The position numbers and the translations under genes are program-made. The notes below the pieces were generated by a model. That model did no database searches. It had not been told where the DNA came from and saw only the letters and a program-made list of their open reading frames with translations. Shown piece by piece: positions 1 through 12,232 of a DNA stretch of 64,000 nt; within the stretch, counting starts at the first letter, position 1; every line of letters starts with the position of its first letter. Origin of the DNA: Rhizophagus irregularis (taxonomy: Eukaryota; Glomeromycota; Glomeromycetes; Glomerales; Glomeraceae); the NCBI RefSeq assembly GCF_026210795.1, contig NC_089439.1, forward strand, positions 1,922,001 to 1,986,000, given 5' to 3'.

Positions 1-348
1 TTTTTTCACAAAACAAAATATTTTCTAAGACAAAGTTACATATTTAAGAAAAAGGTACATCATACACCCGGGATTGAAAGTTTGAATATCAATAGGAATG
101 ACTTACCATCTAATGTTTTGGCCAGCGGTGTGTCGCAATATAAGTAGAGGCTGAGACTTGTGTTGAAATTTATATATAATGATTAATTCATCTGTCCGCA
201 GTCCGCACGCGTGTAGATCTGATCAAATTGCTAGGATCTGTCACTGTACGCGTAATACTTAATACTTCTACAACACGTGTTAAATCTTTAATTAGTTTTA
301 AACTAATTTCTATTAGTTTTAAAGTTTGAATTAGTTTAGAATTAATTT

Positions 349-437
349 CCTGATACAAAAATATAAAAATGTCTGCTGTTGCTATTGAACTTTTTTCACT
401 AATCTTTTTTCCTGATACTAATAAAAATGTCTGCTGA
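349..437 (+). repeat. Duplicated start region creating an overlapping upstream ORF
   Basis: The sequence around the start codon of the next gene occurs twice, 58 bp apart. Each copy has CCTGATAC, an A-rich stretch, ATGTCTGCTG, then ATTGAACTTTT or ATCGAACTTTT. The upstream ATG (369) opens a 22-codon frame that ends at TGA 435-437, overlapping the real start at 427 in another frame. The 58-bp offset is not a multiple of three, so the upstream copy cannot be an N-terminal extension. If the transcript includes it, it is an overlapping uORF that would lower translation from 427. That effect is inferred; the duplication is seen directly. Confidence 0.75.
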
Positions 438-2256
438 TACTATCGAACTTTTCTGCCTGGTTCAAGGAAATACAGTTGCTCAAGCCTTTACATTGAAAAT
501 CGACCAAAATAAAAGTATTGGTCAACTTAAGGAAGTTATTAAGATGAAAAAAACTCCCGAGTTTAATTTCTTTGCTGTAGATCAGGTTTCGTTATGGAAG
601 GTTCAAATTCAAGGTGATAGTGACGAGAAACTAAATAAACTTAAACTTCGTAAAGAGGATCAACTTCTTTCAATGAGGAAAATTAGTAGCTACTTCACTG
701 AAAAACCGCTTGAAGGGTATATTCACATCATTATCGAACCACCCGAACTTCCAATGGTTCCTTGGAGTGATAGTCTCGAGAGTCGCCTCTGCCAGTTGTA
801 TGCAAGTGACAACATTGTGGACATATTCTGGGGTCAAAACCTTAAAGAAGACGATGCAACTTGGCGTATTTACGTTGTTACTCGCAATCTCCTTCGTCAA
901 AGTGAAAAGACAGAGAAGATCGGAGATCAAGTAATTAATTTCATAGCAGTAGAAGAAGGGTTTGTCAGTGCCGAAATTCCACCACAAAACCCCCATGATC
1001 CGCTGCCAACCTGGAAGAAGACCCCAAAAAAATTACAAAAGGCTTTTGATGAAGCATTAGACAATGAACTGGGCCTATCGTTCCGTAAAATGCATTATAA
1101 TTTGGTCGGCATGAGTACTGGCTATAAGCGAATTCAAGGCAAGTTTACTGAAGTCCCCGCTATCATACTATACGTTCGCCAGAAGGGAATTCTGCGTCGT
1201 GGATGTGTCAAATTCCCAGATGAGATTCGTGGATATCCAACAGATATTATTGAGGCTTGCGTTGCAACTCCCTATGGCTTTGGTGCAAGTGCTTGCCAAT
1301 CTTATCAGGAGAATATTATGTTAGGGTCGAGTATAGGAATAATTGAATCTCAGGGGACGTCTGGAACTCTCAGTGCTGTCGTATATGATAAAGACTCAAG
1401 ACAAATTGGTATCCTCTCATGTGAGCATATATGTAGGCTTAGTGATTCTAGCACTGGAAAGGATGTTATAATTTATCAGCCCTCACATAAAGATCTAGAT
1501 AATTTGAAGGAGTCATTTGTTGAAATGGCAAGAGTAAATAAAACGTACATAAAAATTTCAGAAGAAATGTGTAATAAAATCGAAGAGGATAAAAAGAAAT
1601 CAGCTCTAGCGTATTATAAGCGTGGTATCCAAGGCAACTTTTTCTCTAAAATACATGAAAAGTACTTTGGCATCGATGCTGCATTTTGTATTTTCAGTAA
1701 CATCAATCGTACATTATGCCCAAACAAATTTTCAATTTCCCCAGAGGACTTAAAAAAAGAAAAACTTTCTGAAGACATCTATCTAAATGACTTTTACGAA
1801 TTTAAAGAATTTGATGACATTGTTGATATTGATGTCTTTAAAGTAGGAAAGGCTACAGGTCTTACTTTTGGAAAATTGGTCCCTATTTATTCTGCTGTTT
1901 CCATTGATCTAAGAAACAAAAACATTGAATACGCAAAAAAACAAGGAATAATCCCCCCTTATAATGATGATGACGTAGACAAAAGAATATTCATTGGTTA
2001 TATGAAGACACGCTTGGTCGAAAAAATCAATGAAATGCGCCAGCAATGTTATCCTACTGTGTGGTTTGATCGACAACTAATATTCGAATTCAAACCTGGA
2101 GACTTTGTACCTGGAGACTCGGGAGCAAGTGTTGTGAATAAAGAAGGAAAGGCTCTTGGCATCCTTCATGCGGCATGGATAACAGAAAATTCCAATTATG
2201 CCATTGCTTCTCCTTACTTTGCTGTTTTTGAAGCATTGGACGTGGTAAAGGAATAG
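427..2256 (+). CDS. Crinkler-type header fused to a trypsin-like serine peptidase domain
   Basis: This single-exon gene codes for 609 aa. Residues 1 to about 110 match the ubiquitin-like header of fungal Crinkler effectors: IELFCLVQGN, an FTLKI strand, an LKEVIK helix, the LWKV motif, and a closing HIIIEPP. The C-terminal half resembles a trypsin/chymotrypsin-fold peptidase. His334 lies in SCEHIC (like the usual AHC), Asp417 in GIDAAF, and Ser565 in GDSGAS, in the right order and spacing for a His-Asp-Ser triad. No signal peptide is evident, which is normal for fungal CRN proteins. The expected action is cleavage of an unknown protein in fungus or host. The start at 427 is preferred over ATG 369, which is out of frame. 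A decayed CRN gene follows. The header is well supported; peptidase activity is inferred from motifs. It could also be a non-catalytic trypsin-like fold. Confidence 0.85.
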   Translation: MSADTIELFCLVQGNTVAQAFTLKIDQNKSIGQLKEVIKMKKTPEFNFFAVDQVSLWKVQIQGDSDEKLNKLKLRKEDQLLSMRKISSYFTEKPLEGYIHIIIEPPELPMVPWSDSLESRLCQLYASDNIVDIFWGQNLKEDDATWRIYVVTRNLLRQSEKTEKIGDQVINFIAVEEGFVSAEIPPQNPHDPLPTWKKTPKKLQKAFDEALDNELGLSFRKMHYNLVGMSTGYKRIQGKFTEVPAIILYVRQKGILRRGCVKFPDEIRGYPTDIIEACVATPYGFGASACQSYQENIMLGSSIGIIESQGTSGTLSAVVYDKDSRQIGILSCEHICRLSDSSTGKDVIIYQPSHKDLDNLKESFVEMARVNKTYIKISEEMCNKIEEDKKKSALAYYKRGIQGNFFSKIHEKYFGIDAAFCIFSNINRTLCPNKFSISPEDLKKEKLSEDIYLNDFYEFKEFDDIVDIDVFKVGKATGLTFGKLVPIYSAVSIDLRNKNIEYAKKQGIIPPYNDDDVDKRIFIGYMKTRLVEKINEMRQQCYPTVWFDRQLIFEFKPGDFVPGDSGASVVNKEGKALGILHAAWITENSNYAIASPYFAVFEALDVVKE

Positions 2257-3310
2257 ATCGCATACTGAATCTAAATTAGCTTACCCATACAATAAATGTG
2301 GTGCAGTGTATGTATGGGAATTAATAAAAAGTAATTAATTCATAAATAATAATTATCTTCCCTCATGTCATGTGATTTTTCGATTATATAAATTTAATAT
2401 GTATAACATAATAATTTAAGCAAATTTAATAAACACAAATTTAAACACAAATTTATTAAAATTTTATAATGAAAATTTCATGATATTTTACATTTTGGAG
2501 CTGGGCTCACAGTAGTAATTCGAGCCATTATACATGGACTAAACATTCTCTTTACTACACTCATTTTTTTTAGAACGAATTTCGTGAATCATGAATGATA
2601 CCATGATTTACAAATAGAAGTATAGAAGTCAACAGGACAGGTCAGATGTGGCGTAATAACACGTGATTTATTTTCACGTGACATTAACTATTAGGCCGTA
2701 TGAAACTTTAAATTCAGATATATGATAAATATTTCGATTTTATTTTATTTTCAGTTAACGTATATAAAATTCGATTATTAGATCATGTGATCCTAGACCC
2801 TCCTAATATGATTGGCCCAAATTATCAGCCACATTTATTTATTTATTTATTGTTTATTGTCATCACTATACATCTCTCTTTCTTGCATCTTTTCCCACAT
2901 TTTTTCCATATTTTTTATTTGTTGTGGTTTAAAATTTATTTTTTAATTAATAAAAACAGTATTTTCTTTAATAATTAATTTTAAAAAAAGAAAAGTTGTT
3001 AATGCTTTTCATAATAATTTTATAACAAACGCGTTTTTTCATGTAGGGACTTCATAACGTTCCTGCTTTTTAAAAGATTAATGATTCCATGCCAAATTTC
3101 TATGTGTTCAAGGCCAGCCCATTAAAAAAGAGGAAAGATGAAACATTAATAAAACATTATGTTAAATGAATAATTAAAAAAAAAAAGACAAACTGTTAGT
3201 AAAGTTCGTTGAAATAAAAAAAAAAATTAAAAAATTTTGAAAAACATCAAAATTTACCAAAAAAACACCTAAAAGTTTCGTTTAGGATTTTTTTTTCAAC
3301 AGAAAGTACG
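2257..3310. other. AT-rich intergenic region
   Basis: No convincing gene was seen. Two CACGTG hexamers lie 15 bp apart (2660 and 2675). The open frame near 2787-2978 is T-rich low-complexity sequence without recognisable protein features. The poly-A/T runs at 3170-3300 fit spacer DNA. Confidence 0.5.
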
Positions 3311-5640
3311 ATGTGGGAATGGGGAAAGAAAGATGAAGAAAAGGGAGTCAAGTTCGATTCTTCAGAACTCGACATGAAACTTAGGCATGCTATCTATGAT
3401 AAGAAGAAGAACACCTTTTCTAATCAAAATATTGATGAAAGTGACCTCATATAATGGAAAGTCGATATCCCTTTTTACAATGAAATGATAATTTGAAGAT
3501 GCTTGATGACACGCCTTGTACAATTAACGTTGAACGAGATCTTGAAGGAAAGGAGATGCTTTCAGGAGACTCAATTTCATAAATATATTTGAGAAACCTT
3601 AGACATATGTATACGTGAGCAGACCCATGAACTAAATCGTAAAAAAGCCTTCATTGCAATTAAAGCTCAATTGAACACAATAACTCACCTAATATCAGAG
3701 ATGATAAATAAATACCATTTAGAACACTTTGATAAAACACGACTCTCGATCCACATTCTCGTGCAACCGCCAAAGCTCGCCACCATTGGTAAGTGTCTCC
3801 CAATGGTTTACCTCTCGAACAAGAAATTTGCGGACCTTTTATTAACTTATATCTGATTTCTTTTTGTGTTAAACTCGGTATCTAAATCAAAGTAGGATCA
3901 ACTTCCATTCCAATGAGACGACCAGGTAAATATCAATCTTCTAACCGTGAACCTGTTGCTCCTTCAGTTGGAATAATCTTAATAAAGCACAAATCGTTCT
4001 TAAATTGTCAGAAAATTTTGACAATACTGCATTCACTTCCGAACCACTACCAGGTAAATGAAAGTTAATGGAAACGAAATTGTGCTGGAGGACAGTGTAA
4101 TGTTAGATGCACAAGACAGGCTAATACTTAACAATGGTGTACCTGTGGATGAGTCAACATTATCAACAAAGAATCTTGTGAAATTTCTACATTTATATTA
4201 ATCTCCAGATGGAATAATCTACGGAATATCAACACAGGATATATTGATACAAGATTCATACTTGCAGATGATTGAAGAGATTGAATGTGATCGTAAAGAT
4301 GGAGTAACAAAAGGATGCACCCTAATTGGATCACCTGGCATTGGAAAACTCCTTAAACTTATAATAAGTCACTTAATGAGTATTACTGGATTCGTTGGTT
4401 TGGTAATCAGCCCTTGCTCTCAATTCAGGCACCCTAATTTTGTTGTTTAGTAAAGTCTGCTTGTTCTGAAGGAGGAACTGGTTATGTACCTTCTTTATAT
4501 CTTGCTTTCTATCTAACTCGTCGGTATACCTCAGCAAATATCATTTACCAACAACCAGATGGAGGAAATGTCACCGTTACTCTTCTTATTAATCAACAAA
4601 ACAGAAGTGTAATTAAATTTCCTGGTGGTTTGGAGATGAAGACCCATACAAAAAATAGTTTCTATATTGCAGATTCTATAGCTCCTTCATTATGTAAAAC
4701 AATATATACATTTTTGGTTAAAGAATGTTCGATGGCATGATTTCAAAAAGCATAATCCCAGAAAGTATTATGCTCCGATTTGGACAGAGAAGGAAATTTG
4801 GGATGTTTGCGAATGGAATGAGTAGTATAGGAAGCAAATATCTAAAGCTCAAGTTAAGGAATTGGTTAGGATATGGGGTTGCATACCATGAAGAGTTTTC
4901 GTTGAATATGGTGAACCGGACATTTCAGAATTAATCCCTCAATGTGATTCTTATACTTTTATTAAAAAAGAAGGGGTGATTTAAATGATAATTATACCGG
5001 AAAAGCAATATACATTACTCCTAATTCTGATTTTACAGATAGAAAATATGTTCCCGTTTCAACAGAAATATGCGAGGCCATGTACGGACATCATGAAAGA
5101 AAAGCTTATTGAAATAATAAAAAATTTTGCAAGGACTGCTGGTTCATTATCTGGCAGATTTTTTGAAATGATGTCATATGATGTTTTGCGAAAAGGTGGT
5201 AAATTTAAGATGTGATGCTTAACCAATAATAATAAAAATGATCTGGAGCTTCAAGAACTGGATTTCAAATATTTTGATGAAATCACTCCAGGGTGTTATA
5301 ACGTTCCCAAAGATCCAACTTTTGAGTCTATTGATTCTCTTGCACCTAATCGTAATGGGAGTAATTATATATACCAAACAACAATCGCAGAAAAACATAA
5401 TGTTGGTTTTTATAGTTTTTGTTTCCACTATTAATTACGCTTATGTTATGCAGGTACAAGGTTTTAGTTTAATCTACCCATTTATATTTTGTTGTTCCAA
5501 ATATATACCATATGTTGATAATTATTATTTGCAAAATTATGTTACAGCAGATAACAGAGTATATGTAAGATGGATAGAAATACAACATGGATTAAGAATA
5601 AGGTGGTTCAATATGTTCTCCTGATCAATTTGTAATTAGA
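3311..5640 (+). pseudogene. Broken Crinkler (CRN) gene: header plus P-loop NTPase remains
   Basis: CRN-like pieces appear in the right order but in shifting frames with many stops. A header segment near 3390-3470 includes KKKNTFSNQNIDESDL and, just after a TAA, WKVDIP (the LWKV region). At 3671-3856 the header end is recognisable by VQPPKLATIGKCLPMVYLSN, the usual CRN junction to the C-terminal domain. A P-loop GSPGIGK lies at 4328-4348, where the Walker A Ser/Thr is replaced by Leu. Downstream, pieces around 4480-4980 and 5230-5420 read as CRN NTPase-region protein in alternating frames. Stops and frameshifts are spread throughout, so it cannot make the full protein. It may extend weakly to about 6,240. 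It sits between two intact CRN-class genes and may be a source of recombination. Confidence 0.75.
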
Positions 5641-7570
5641 TAGCTTATTGAGCATATATAAGATTACCTTTATGGTTTTGACTATCAGATTATGTAAATT
5701 AATAAAGAAAAGTGCGCCTATTGCAACCCGATGTGAGTGAAAATCTTATTAATTTTTCCATTGATTATAATAAAGCTAAAAGATCCAATATGTTAAAAAG
5801 TCTGAAGAGAGGAATTATTGAGCACTAAACCATAAAATGAGAGTCCACTTCCCAAATTGACACTGCGCCATCGAGACACAACGACAATTATTGATTGCCT
5901 CGGAGAAAATTAATTTGCTGATATACAGTATAACAAGAAGAACCGGAAAATTTTATTAGAACGTGGTGGAGTTCTTGATCATATTATTAGCATCTCCCAA
6001 CATAACCCATTTTTTAATTGCGGATTTACCTTGTTTTGCGGTTTTGGTTGACCCCTCTCCTTTCCCTTTTTATTCTTATATTTGTAGTATTGATGTAAAG
6101 ATGATAGGTTTGACTTATTTGTAGAAGGTGGATTACCAGCCTTATTTTATATGATTGGGTAGCAGTTCAATTTGGAATTTGAACTATTTCATCAAGAAAA
6201 TCTGATCAACGGGATCCACTCAAAATTATAATAAAAAACTTTGACGCTACCCATATACAAAGGTCAGCAAGAGTGTCTTTTTTTGTTATAAATACATGTA
6301 AAACTTTGAATACATGCAGGAAGTTTTGAGATGCAATTATTTGTTCCCGCAATACTGATGTGAGTGACGTCTAACGTTACTGCAGATTTATCAAACGTTA
6401 TGTCGGATGTTGCGTACATTATGACTTGTCTGGATAAATTTTGTATATAAACAAGATGAAAGAGCACCTTTGAAATAAGAAGGACGAGATGTAAAATTAC
6501 TGCATGTGCACGAAATTCTTTTGTATTGTTATTCTCACTGATTTGAATAATATTGAAAGTTTAACTAGGACTGAAATAATTGATGTTCCCGTATGACACT
6601 TCCGAAGAACGTTTGCCAAAATATATTATTTGGCAAAACTCGTTAACCACACTATTGTTGCAGAATCTATGATAGTATCAGCGGAGTTGACATGAGATAC
6701 ATGTAGTAAGGTCTCAAACTTGGGTAGAACTAATTAATATCCGTAATTTATTGTTATTTAAATATTGTATAACAATAAGACTTTTAAAAAATTCTGGCTA
6801 GAAATTACTATAAAATTTACTATAAAATTTATTATTTTGAAATATGACTAATTTAACTAATCGAAATTCCGAAATGATATTATAATACATTGTATAGACA
6901 CTTACTACGAACATAATAATGCTTTATTACTATATTGCTATTATCAATATTATACGCAAACTATTGATGTTCGATGTTCAATGATTAACTATTGATGCAA
7001 TATATTGTATTACATAAAAAAAATATTGGTCATACAAAATCAGCATGATCCTATAGGGTCGCGCAATAATAAAATAGTAATTATTTGTACATGAAACAAG
7101 TTCAGTTGGTATTCTAATACTGCTATTTATTGAATTTTATAATAATGATAAAAAGTTTTTTCTATATAATCTTTATATTTGTTATAGTAAAAGAGTACGT
7201 TTCTTAATATTCACTATAGTTATTAGCGTTTCAAAGTAAATAAAACACTAAAAAAATAAACGATATTATCCATCCAAAATAACATAAAGTAAGTAAGTAC
7301 TTGAAATTCATAATCAGATTACAAAAGTGACGTTGAATTATCATCAATAGGTTATCAAACATTTCAATAATTATGATAATATTGTACCTAATTGGTTTTA
7401 TACAATTATTGTTATACTAAGTTTAATAATTATGATCATACTATCAGATAATTAATAAGTCTATATTTGAGTTGACTCAACTCGAGTAAAAATTTTATTT
7501 AACTTGACAATAATTTAAGAAATAATAAGTCATATTTCTGTCATCAAGAATTTGCTATTTAAACACCAGT
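5641..7570. other. AT-rich region, possible faint tail of the CRN relic
   Basis: 5,641-6,240 has short stretches that could be the remote C-terminal end of the broken CRN gene, but none is certain. 6,700-7,570 is plain AT-rich spacer. A TATTTAAA box at about 7,555 is a candidate core promoter element for the gene starting at 7,765. Confidence 0.4.
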
Positions 7571-7764
7571 ATTTTCAAACAACATCAACCTTTCAAATAA
7601 ACATCGACCTTCAATAAACATCGACCTTCAATCAACATCAACCTTTCAAATAAACATCGACATTCAAATAAACATCGACCTTCAATCAACATCAATCTTC
7701 AACATCAATTAAAAATCAACATCAACATCAATTAAAACACAAGTCAATTTGGATTTAAATCAAC
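7571..7764 (+). repeat. Tandem CAACATC(A/G)ACCTT-type repeats in the 5' leader
   Basis: About ten imperfect copies of a short unit built on AACATC(A/G)ACCTTCAA, or AAACATCGACCTTCAA, run up to the start codon at 7765. They end in three ATG-containing units (ATGTCACAC, ATGTCACAC, ATGTCTAAT). The strand is C-rich and G-poor, without upstream ATGs until the CDS, as expected of a transcribed leader. The repeat is seen directly; any role in translation is a guess. Confidence 0.7.
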
Positions 7765-9915
7765 ATGTCACACATGTCACACATGTCTAATACTAAAAGC
7801 ACTCAAAAGAGAATAAGTGAAAGTACGGAAGAAACTTTAACTTTGACTACACCCATCATATATCCTAGTAGAAAAAAAGTAAAAGTTAATGAACCAAATA
7901 ACCAATTAGAAACTTTTACAACAATTATTCAACAATCAATTGAAATAGATAATAATCTTATTGACATTATAAAACAACATCCCGTAGTCAATCTACCAAA
8001 ACTGGGACAAAATAAACTTCAGGATCGTTTTCACTTTTCTAATGAAACTTTATCTTTTATAAGACATAAAAATCATCATAATCAGATCACAAAAGCATTC
8101 ATAAAGATGGCAAAAGAAGAAAGCAGTTCTAAATGTCTCTATATACGTGGATCTTCTGGTTTAGGAAAGTCGCACAGCTTATATTATCTCGTTTCAGAAC
8201 TTCGTATACAACCTGATTACAGAGTAACATACATTAATAGTTGTGAAGAGTGGTGGATATCTCATCAGATTGAACCATATCAATACCTAATAAATGAGCT
8301 TCTATGTACTTTCAATAAAGATTTATTGTCTCCACTTACAATAACTGATTGGGCTGAACTTGTGATTTATGGTCTTACAACTAATATACGTGAAAAATTG
8401 AATGCCGCTGATAAAGATCAACATAGCATCAAGTTTAATAGGTTTAATGACATAAATACTAGGTAATTTGAAACTTTCAAGTATCATTAATATTATTTCA
8501 ACTTATTAATAAAATTTAAATTTATTAGGAAAGATCGCTTTAAATTATTCATTAATGAATTAGCAGATTTTGTTAAACATGATTTTTATTGGGTTTGGAT
8601 CTTTGACCAATGTGATGCTTTACATAAACATGAAGTTCTTAACGAATATCCTTTTACATTGGTAAATAGTCTTAATAGAATTTTAGAAAATGCTGGTCTT
8701 ATTATTGTTTCAGAAACTTCTAGCAATGAAATATGCCAATTTAAATCATGGAATAAGTTACAACTATTTGATGGTTATGATGATGAAGAGTTCAATCAAT
8801 GGTGTATATTACATGGTTATGATGGAAATGAAGATCAATTGAATTATGTGAAATATTGGACAGGCGCTAATCCCTTGGAATTGGATACATGGCATAGTAC
8901 AGATGCAGGAGATTTAAAGAAGAAAGCTAAAAATGCTAATCCCTCAGAATTGGATATGTGGGATTTAATGAAGAAAACTAAATACTACTTTGGAAAAAGA
9001 GAATGTGATATAACAAGAGATTACAAAATTTATCAAGAAAATTTGTCAAAAACTAAGAAAAAGAATCTCAATCAATGTGTTGTTTCTATGATTCTTCAAA
9101 CTGATCCACCTACCAAGAGAGATGGAATGAATCGAAAATTTATGCATGTTGGTAATATTACATTTCAGGATGTGAATGAGGAAGATGAAAAAACAAAAAA
9201 AACAATCATTGCCAATTACCCATTTATCAGACTAGTCATGATTCATGTCCATGGTAAAGAAATTATTGATGATCTTGGAAAAGTTACTTCAACAATTCTA
9301 CAAAGTAACATATTTATTAATAAAAAAAAGGAAAGGATCGCATCATTATATATCACAACAATATTAGATATTGTAAGAAAATTTGAGTTCAGATGTTGGT
9401 AAGTTTTTTTAATTGTTTGATTATTGTTATTTTATATGGAAATGTACTAATATATGGTATTTTATTAATTTAGGGAATTTGGATTTCCAAGTTCAAATGT
9501 ATTTGACAAAAGCATTGTTTTTGACAAAATCTTCAGATTAGTCAATAATGATGTACCTTCTTCCATGTATAATTTCGCAGTGTACAAAAATGTTCTTTTC
9601 ATTCCGGAGTTCCTTAACTATCCTGGTGTAGATTTTCTTATCTGGAATTCTGAGGATAAAGTATTACTTGCATTTCAAATTGCTATAAATAAGCTTAATG
9701 ATAGAAAAAATGAAAGTAATTTTACAAAAGAAAATAATGGTCCATCTTTAAAAAGCAAGTGGGCAAATCTGTTTAGAATAAATGAATCTAATATTTATTT
9801 TATTTGGATTACCCGTGATAACACCATTAATAAAGTTACTAAAAGTTCATCCAATCAGCTTCATGTATCATTTTCAAGCATAAAAAATCAATTTCCAGCT
9901 TTAGCAAATTTGTAG
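7765..9915 (+). CDS. Headerless Crinkler-type effector: P-loop NTPase plus REase-fold nuclease
   Basis: Three exons, 7765-8462, 8529-9398 and 9474-9915, join in frame through GT-AG introns of 66 and 75 nt to give 669 aa. Walker A GSSGLGKS is at residues 129-136. A Walker B-like hydrophobic strand ending IFDQCD is at 253-262 (Asp259). The last exon has PGVDFLIW (Asp576) followed by FQIAINK (590-596), the D...Q-x-K-like core of the restriction-endonuclease-fold domain paired with an NTPase in CRN effectors. A basic SRKKVK near residue 45 could be a nuclear signal. The CRN ubiquitin-like header is absent. An ANPxELDxW unit is repeated (about residues 345 and 368). Expected role: NTP-dependent nuclease-type effector, inferred from family knowledge. 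The first of three closely spaced ATGs was taken as start. Confidence 0.85.
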
Positions 9916-12232
9916 AATAATTATTCAGCATTTTATAACAAAAAACTTTTTAATATTGAAAGAAGATTTATATCAACGATTTTTTCAAATTGAACCAGAA
10001 GATTTACAATAACAAGAAAATGATACTATTATTAATTTAGTTTTTTTTATCTTAATAACTATTATTAATTAGCTTTTTTATCTTAACAATTCTAATCTTG
10101 TAAAATCCTTTAACAAAATCCAAAAATAAATTTAATTTTTATTATTTTTCCGATTAGTATGTAAATTATATCATGGAATATAATGGAGATAACGAAAATT
10201 TTATTATGGAAAATGTTGAAGATCATAGACAAGCTTGTGAAGATTCTGAATTATACATGAACGTTTTGTTCAAATACATACTCCAAGACGTATGATGCCA
10301 GATGATTTATAGGAGGAAACAATTTATGAATGTTTAAATTAACGAAAATATATATAAAATCTATCCAATAAATAATAATGGTTTGACAACAATCTTTGCC
10401 TAATTAATAAAGTTTTTGAATATAATACATAACCCAATAATTTTTAACTCATGTCACTTTAAATATTTTCTTATATAATGCATAAGTAGTGATTCTTTTT
10501 ATAACAACTATAGCCCAATTTGGATGGTTATTTCCGTTATTATAAATTTTTTATTGATCTAACTGATCCTTTACATCAATTTGTTTATGAAATATTTTCT
10601 ACAAAATGAAGCTTGCAAAGGATATATTATTAGAGAAATTATGTAATAAGCCAAATGTCATAGTTAAAAGTATTTGGCCTAATTTTAAATTATTGAAAAA
10701 AAAAATGAATGATTATATTAGAGCACCAAAAAATTGCCAAACTATACCAAGAACTTGGAGGATTTAAATTATAGATGCTGGGAATAGTATTGTAGTATAT
10801 TTAATAATTATCTGAAATATAGCTAAAGTTTCCTGCTCGATATATATGAAATTGTAAGGAATTATAGAATCTAATTGTAACACCCAGTTACATATCTGTA
10901 ACGTCTGAAGTAGCATATTTTTATTGGTCAATTTATTTCACATGATATTACACAAATCCAAAAAGGAAATTTGCTCTGGAAAAATACATAAAGTTACACA
11001 ATTTTATCAAAAAAGGAAAATTTCTTTGCTAATCACTTGATAAGGTTTTTGTCAAATAAATCACACGACATTCAAAACCACTTTTGTCTTAAAGTAAATT
11101 AAATCCATTTGTTACATTATTTTTTAATATTATATATTGATTTATTATAAACTTTTTTGTTATTTTGTTTTAAAGGATATTACAAATAAAACATGGAACA
11201 GGATATTACATATACATAATACATTAAATTCTGTAAAAATGCCAAAATTATATACAAGTACTTACAAAAATGCCAAATTAATTTCTACAATTTCTACATT
11301 TCTACAAATTTTTGAATATAAATTTTAATATGATTTCTATATTTTTACAAGTTTCCAAATATAATTTAATATAATTTCTATGTTTCTGAAATAATTTTAA
11401 TATAATTTCTATATTTCTACATTTCTACAATTGCTGAAATTATTTAATTTTGACAGGTAACTTTAAGTATAGTCTTTCAAGTATATTTGAGACAATGCAT
11501 CTATCTGTTACACCATATGTATAGTTATCTTTTTTGTGCAATTGTTCTTACAATATTATGTTTTACCAAATTTGTTTTTCCTATCTTTTCTTCAGTATTA
11601 CCTTTATAACTTTCAACTAATTTAGTTAAAATGTCATTTCACTTCTATATTCAATTTATAAATAAATTATTCTTTCTTACTTTTGTCCTTAGGAGTATGC
11701 TTCTTTAATATCTCTCTTCCTGTCAAGCAAAGACTATCAATTTTGCTTCCATTTCTCTTTCATACGTACTTCTTGTTCCATTGTTTCTATCTCTCTCTTC
11801 ATTTCTCTTCATATAATTCCCCCCTTAGATTATCATTTCATATTCACCATTTTCATCATATTCTAATTCTTTCCATACATATTCTGTCAGTATTTCTATT
11901 ATCTTATTATTTTCCTGTAATTCCAAAATTTATTTATCATTATCAATTTTTCCCTTCACTTTTTCAATTTAATACTTAAAAAAATAAATATTTTATGGTG
12001 AAAATAGTCATGTGTCAAATTTTTGTCCCAGATCGGAAATATTTGCATAACCAAGAGTGCTTGTTATATGAAACAGGATTTACGTGAAAGATTCATTATA
12101 GTAAGTTTTAAATTTTTTAGAAAATTTTTACGTACAAAAGTAACTAACCTATTTAATGCTAACTTTTCTTTAATTTTAAAATGATTGTTCAGAAGAATGA
12201 GTGTAAAAAATTCTTATTAAAATAATCGTATC
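9916..12232. other. AT-rich region with an unidentified possible relic
   Basis: A short frame from ATG 10172 (MEYNGDNENF...) runs 32 codons to a TGA. In another frame directly after it, TPRRMMPDDL continues to a stop, so this may be a frameshifted gene fragment. Near 10,607-10,767 a frame starting MKLAKDILLE ends at RTWRI. I do not recognise either. The CT-rich stretch 11,690-11,960 is open by composition only. Nothing else is seen. Confidence 0.35.

Noticed and set aside
670..996. Frames overlapping the CRN-peptidase gene on the other strand and in another frame
   Set aside because: Shadows of the long intact coding sequence.
7571..7764. CRISPR-like array
   Set aside because: Units are short, adjoining and imperfect with no spacers, and the genome is clearly eukaryotic.
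11683..11979. 98-residue C/T-rich frame
   Set aside because: Ser/Phe/Leu/His-only composition produced by a pyrimidine-rich strand; no domain or conserved neighbour.
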